Below, piece by piece: positions 6,966-8,165 of a stretch of 8,165 nucleotides of DNA. The stretch spans positions 1 through 8,165 of the forward strand of contig CALDKP010000032.1 in assembly GCA_937898535.1 (NCBI GenBank), read 5' to 3'. The stretch comes from an uncultured Sphingomonadales bacterium (GTDB lineage Bacteria; Pseudomonadota; Alphaproteobacteria; Sphingomonadales; Sphingomonadaceae). Each line of letters begins with the position of its first letter. Positions within the stretch are counted from its first letter, which is position 1. A model generated the notes under the pieces. The model did not search any database, had not been told where the DNA came from, and saw nothing but the letters and a program-made list of their open reading frames with translations. The translations under genes and the position numbers were made by a program.

Positions 6966-6995
6966 AAAAAACCGCCGACATTGCTGCCGGCGGTT
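6966..6995 (-). terminator. Intrinsic terminator of the leftward aceA transcription unit
   Basis: Read on the minus strand, AACCGCCG (6995-6988) pairs perfectly with CGGCGGTT (6977-6970) around a 10-base loop. T's continue to 6966, giving six in a row. It lies about 45 bases past the stop of the 52-residue protein gene and separates the aceA unit from the proline-rich protein gene. On the plus strand no T-run follows directly, so it is directional. Confidence 0.85.
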
Positions 6996-6999
6996 AGGT

Positions 7000-7019
7000 G
7001 TTTTCCTCCCCAGGAAAAC
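7000..7019. repeat. Short perfect hairpin next to the aceA-unit terminator
   Basis: GTTTTCCT at 7000-7007 and AGGAAAAC at 7012-7019 form a perfect 8-bp stem with a four-base loop, five bases from the terminator stem. On the plus strand the top of the hairpin reads CCTCCCC, which is complementary to ribosome-binding sites. On the minus strand it reads GGGGAGG. It could stabilise the 3' end of the aceA mRNA, or be part of a small RNA. Function is not shown. Confidence 0.6.
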
Positions 7020-7038
7020 TCGTAAAATATGTGTGTAC

Positions 7039-7197
7039 CTATTTGCCGCCAGCACTGCCCAAACGGTGGTAGAGGCGGGCAAATTTGATAGACTCCGGCT
7101 GATCCTTTATCGCTTCCAGATAGTGGACCAAGGCTTGCCTCAAAAGCGTGAGGTCCTCGGTCGACAAAACGGCGCGGGCGCGTGCTGGTTCGCTCAT
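7039..7197 (-). CDS. Uncharacterised 52-residue protein encoded directly downstream of aceA
   Basis: A small frame from ATG 7197 to TAG 7039, encoding 52 residues. Only 13 bases separate it from the aceA stop, and these contain the ribosome-binding sequence GGAAGGGGAA about 5 bases from the ATG, far better than most starts in this window. The product is hydrophilic and predicted largely helical. A basic N-terminus (MSEPARARA) is followed by LSTEDLTLLRQALVHYLEAI (11-30) with heptad-like leucines. A second helix candidate, ESIKFARLYHRLG (35-47), follows, then a short Gly-rich tail. There is no signal peptide or membrane segment and there are no cysteines. Composition and third-position use look like coding sequence, and the transcript ends at a terminator just beyond it, so it is very likely made together with isocitrate lyase. 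I do not recognise a family. A role linked to isocitrate lyase or the glyoxylate shunt is only inference from position. Confidence 0.8.
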   Translation of the reverse strand: MSEPARARAVLSTEDLTLLRQALVHYLEAIKDQPESIKFARLYHRLGSAGGK

Positions 7198-7210
7198 GGC
7201 TTCCCCTTCC
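7198..7210 (-). promoter_or_regulatory. Shine-Dalgarno site for the 52-residue protein
   Basis: The 13 bases between the aceA TAA and the next ATG read GGAAGGGGAAGCC on the minus strand, purine-rich and well matched to the 16S rRNA 3' end. This supports translation of the short frame, and coupling to aceA is plausible given the spacing. Confidence 0.75.
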
Positions 7211-8164
7211 TTACGCTGCGTTGCTGAACTGGTTCATGGTGTTGTCTTTACCACCAGCCTTGAGCGCGGCTTCGCCAGCGAAATATTCCTTATGTTCGTC
7301 ACCAATGTCGGAACCCGACATATTCTGGTGCTTAACACAGGCGATGCCTTGGCGGATTTCCTTGCGCTGAACGCCAGCAACATATCCAAGCATACCCATT
7401 TCGCCGAAATAATCCTTCGCAAGATTGTCCGTGCTCAATGCGGCGGTGTGATATGTTGGCAAGGTGATCAGGTGGTGGAATATGCCCGCACGCTTTGCAG
7501 AATCGCGTTGGAAATTCTGGATCCACATATCGGCTTGTGCGCCCAATTCGGTCTCGTCATATGACGCACTCATCAGGTTTGCGCGGTCATAAGCCGACAC
7601 GTCCTTACCTTCAGCGGCCCAGGCGTCGAACACTTGCTGACGGAAATTGAGCGTCCAGTTGAAGCTTGGCGAGTTATTATATGCCAACTTGGCGTTGGGA
7701 ACGACTTCGCGGATACGGTCGACCATGCCGGCAATCTGTTCGATGTGCGGCTTTTCGGTTTCAATCCAGATAAGGTCAGCGCCGTTCTGCAGCGATGTGA
7801 TGCAATCCAACACGCAGCGGTCTTCGCCGGTTCCTGAACGGAACTGGAAAAGGTTAGAAGGCAAACGCTTTGGCTTCAAAAGCTTCCCATTGCGGTTCAG
7901 GATGATATCGCCATTCTGCGCTGTGCTTGGGTCGATTTCTTCGCAATCGAGGAAGCTGTTGTACAAGTCGCCAAGGTCGCCAGCTTCTTTTGATACCGCG
8001 ATCTGCTTGGTGAGGCCTGCGCCCAAGGAGTCCGTGCGCGCAACGATAATGCCATCAGGAACGCCCAGTTCGAGGAATGCGTAGCGGCAGGCCCGAATTT
8101 TTTGCAGAAAATCTTCGTGCGGGACAGTAACCTTGCCGTCTTGGTGGCCACATTGCTTTTCGTC
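7211..8164 (-). CDS. aceA: Isocitrate lyase, C-terminal part (5' end outside window)
   Basis: Cleaves isocitrate to glyoxylate and succinate, the first step of the glyoxylate shunt, needed for growth on acetate, fatty acids or hydroxybutyrate. The visible 317 residues run from the catalytic loop to the C-terminus; long-type proteobacterial enzymes have about 530, so roughly 60% is present. The first visible residues include EKQCGHQDGKV, with the catalytic cysteine in KQCGH. Downstream are IVARTDSLGAG, FQFRSGTGEDRCVLDCITS, IWIETEKPHI, the substrate-binding block NNSPSFNWTLNFRQQVFDAW, GIFHHLITLPTYHTAALST, and the C-terminal KHQNMSGSDIGD and GKDNTMNQF. This closely resembles the Pseudomonas aeruginosa long isocitrate lyase from memory, not the shorter E. 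coli type. The frame is open to the right edge, and a TTG at 8026 is internal, not the start. It is the upstream gene of a leftward unit with the 52-residue protein gene. Confidence 0.97.
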   Translation of the reverse strand, partial: DEKQCGHQDGKVTVPHEDFLQKIRACRYAFLELGVPDGIIVARTDSLGAGLTKQIAVSKEAGDLGDLYNSFLDCEEIDPSTAQNGDIILNRNGKLLKPKRLPSNLFQFRSGTGEDRCVLDCITSLQNGADLIWIETEKPHIEQIAGMVDRIREVVPNAKLAYNNSPSFNWTLNFRQQVFDAWAAEGKDVSAYDRANLMSASYDETELGAQADMWIQNFQRDSAKRAGIFHHLITLPTYHTAALSTDNLAKDYFGEMGMLGYVAGVQRKEIRQGIACVKHQNMSGSDIGDEHKEYFAGEAALKAGGKDNTMNQFSNAA

Positions 8165-8165
8165 C

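Noticed and set aside
6955..7227. Open frame on the plus strand (90 codons) opposite the 52-residue protein
   Set aside because: It runs across the terminator and the second hairpin and has no ribosome-binding site. The minus-strand frame has a strong one and fits the aceA unit.
1..8165. Hidden mobile element, defence system, CRISPR array or RNA gene
   Set aside because: No transposase, integrase, nuclease, toxin, repeat array, long terminal inverted repeats or tRNA/rRNA-like stretch could be found. Nearly all bases are accounted for by metabolic genes and short gaps.

Overview
The window reads as chromosomal DNA of an alphaproteobacterium, most likely a sphingomonad (Sphingopyxis/Sphingorhabdus-like). 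The grounds are the sdhC-sdhD-sdhA order with SdhC/SdhD sequences of alphaproteobacterial type, moderate-to-high GC, and the protein flavour of the other genes. This assignment is from memory of the families and is not a database result. Coding is dense and uninterrupted. I see no rRNA, tRNA, insertion sequence, CRISPR array, phage or plasmid gene.

Layout, left to right. (1) A rightward succinate dehydrogenase block, sdhC (5' end cut by the window edge), sdhD and sdhA, joined by two one-base TGATG stop/start overlaps and closed by a strong intrinsic terminator just after sdhA. No sdhB follows. (2) A leftward YhbW-like luciferase-family flavin monooxygenase whose last codons overlap the sdhA 3' end and contain the sdh terminator. 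(3) Divergent from it, a rightward LysE/RhtB-family amino-acid exporter. (4) A leftward FMN-dependent alpha-hydroxy-acid dehydrogenase of the L-lactate dehydrogenase (LldD) type. (5) Divergent from that, a rightward 3-hydroxybutyrate dehydrogenase (bdhA). (6) A leftward gene for a membrane-anchored, proline-rich protein of unknown function, overlapping the end of bdhA. (7) A leftward transcription unit entering from the right edge: aceA (isocitrate lyase, C-terminal 317 residues in the window), then a 52-residue uncharacterised small protein 13 bases downstream with a strong ribosome-binding site, then a short hairpin and an intrinsic terminator.

Functionally the recognisable enzymes centre on organic-acid and C2/C4 carbon use. 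Succinate dehydrogenase works in the TCA cycle and consumes the succinate made by isocitrate lyase. 3-Hydroxybutyrate dehydrogenase feeds acetoacetate, and so acetyl-CoA, from polyhydroxybutyrate turnover into that route. The LldD-like enzyme oxidises lactate or a related 2-hydroxy acid. They sit in separate transcription units, so any coordination is inference.

This looks like ordinary core metabolism, not a hidden defence or mobile system. The parts least explained by known families are the 52-residue protein behind aceA, the paired hairpins after it, and the proline-rich membrane protein.
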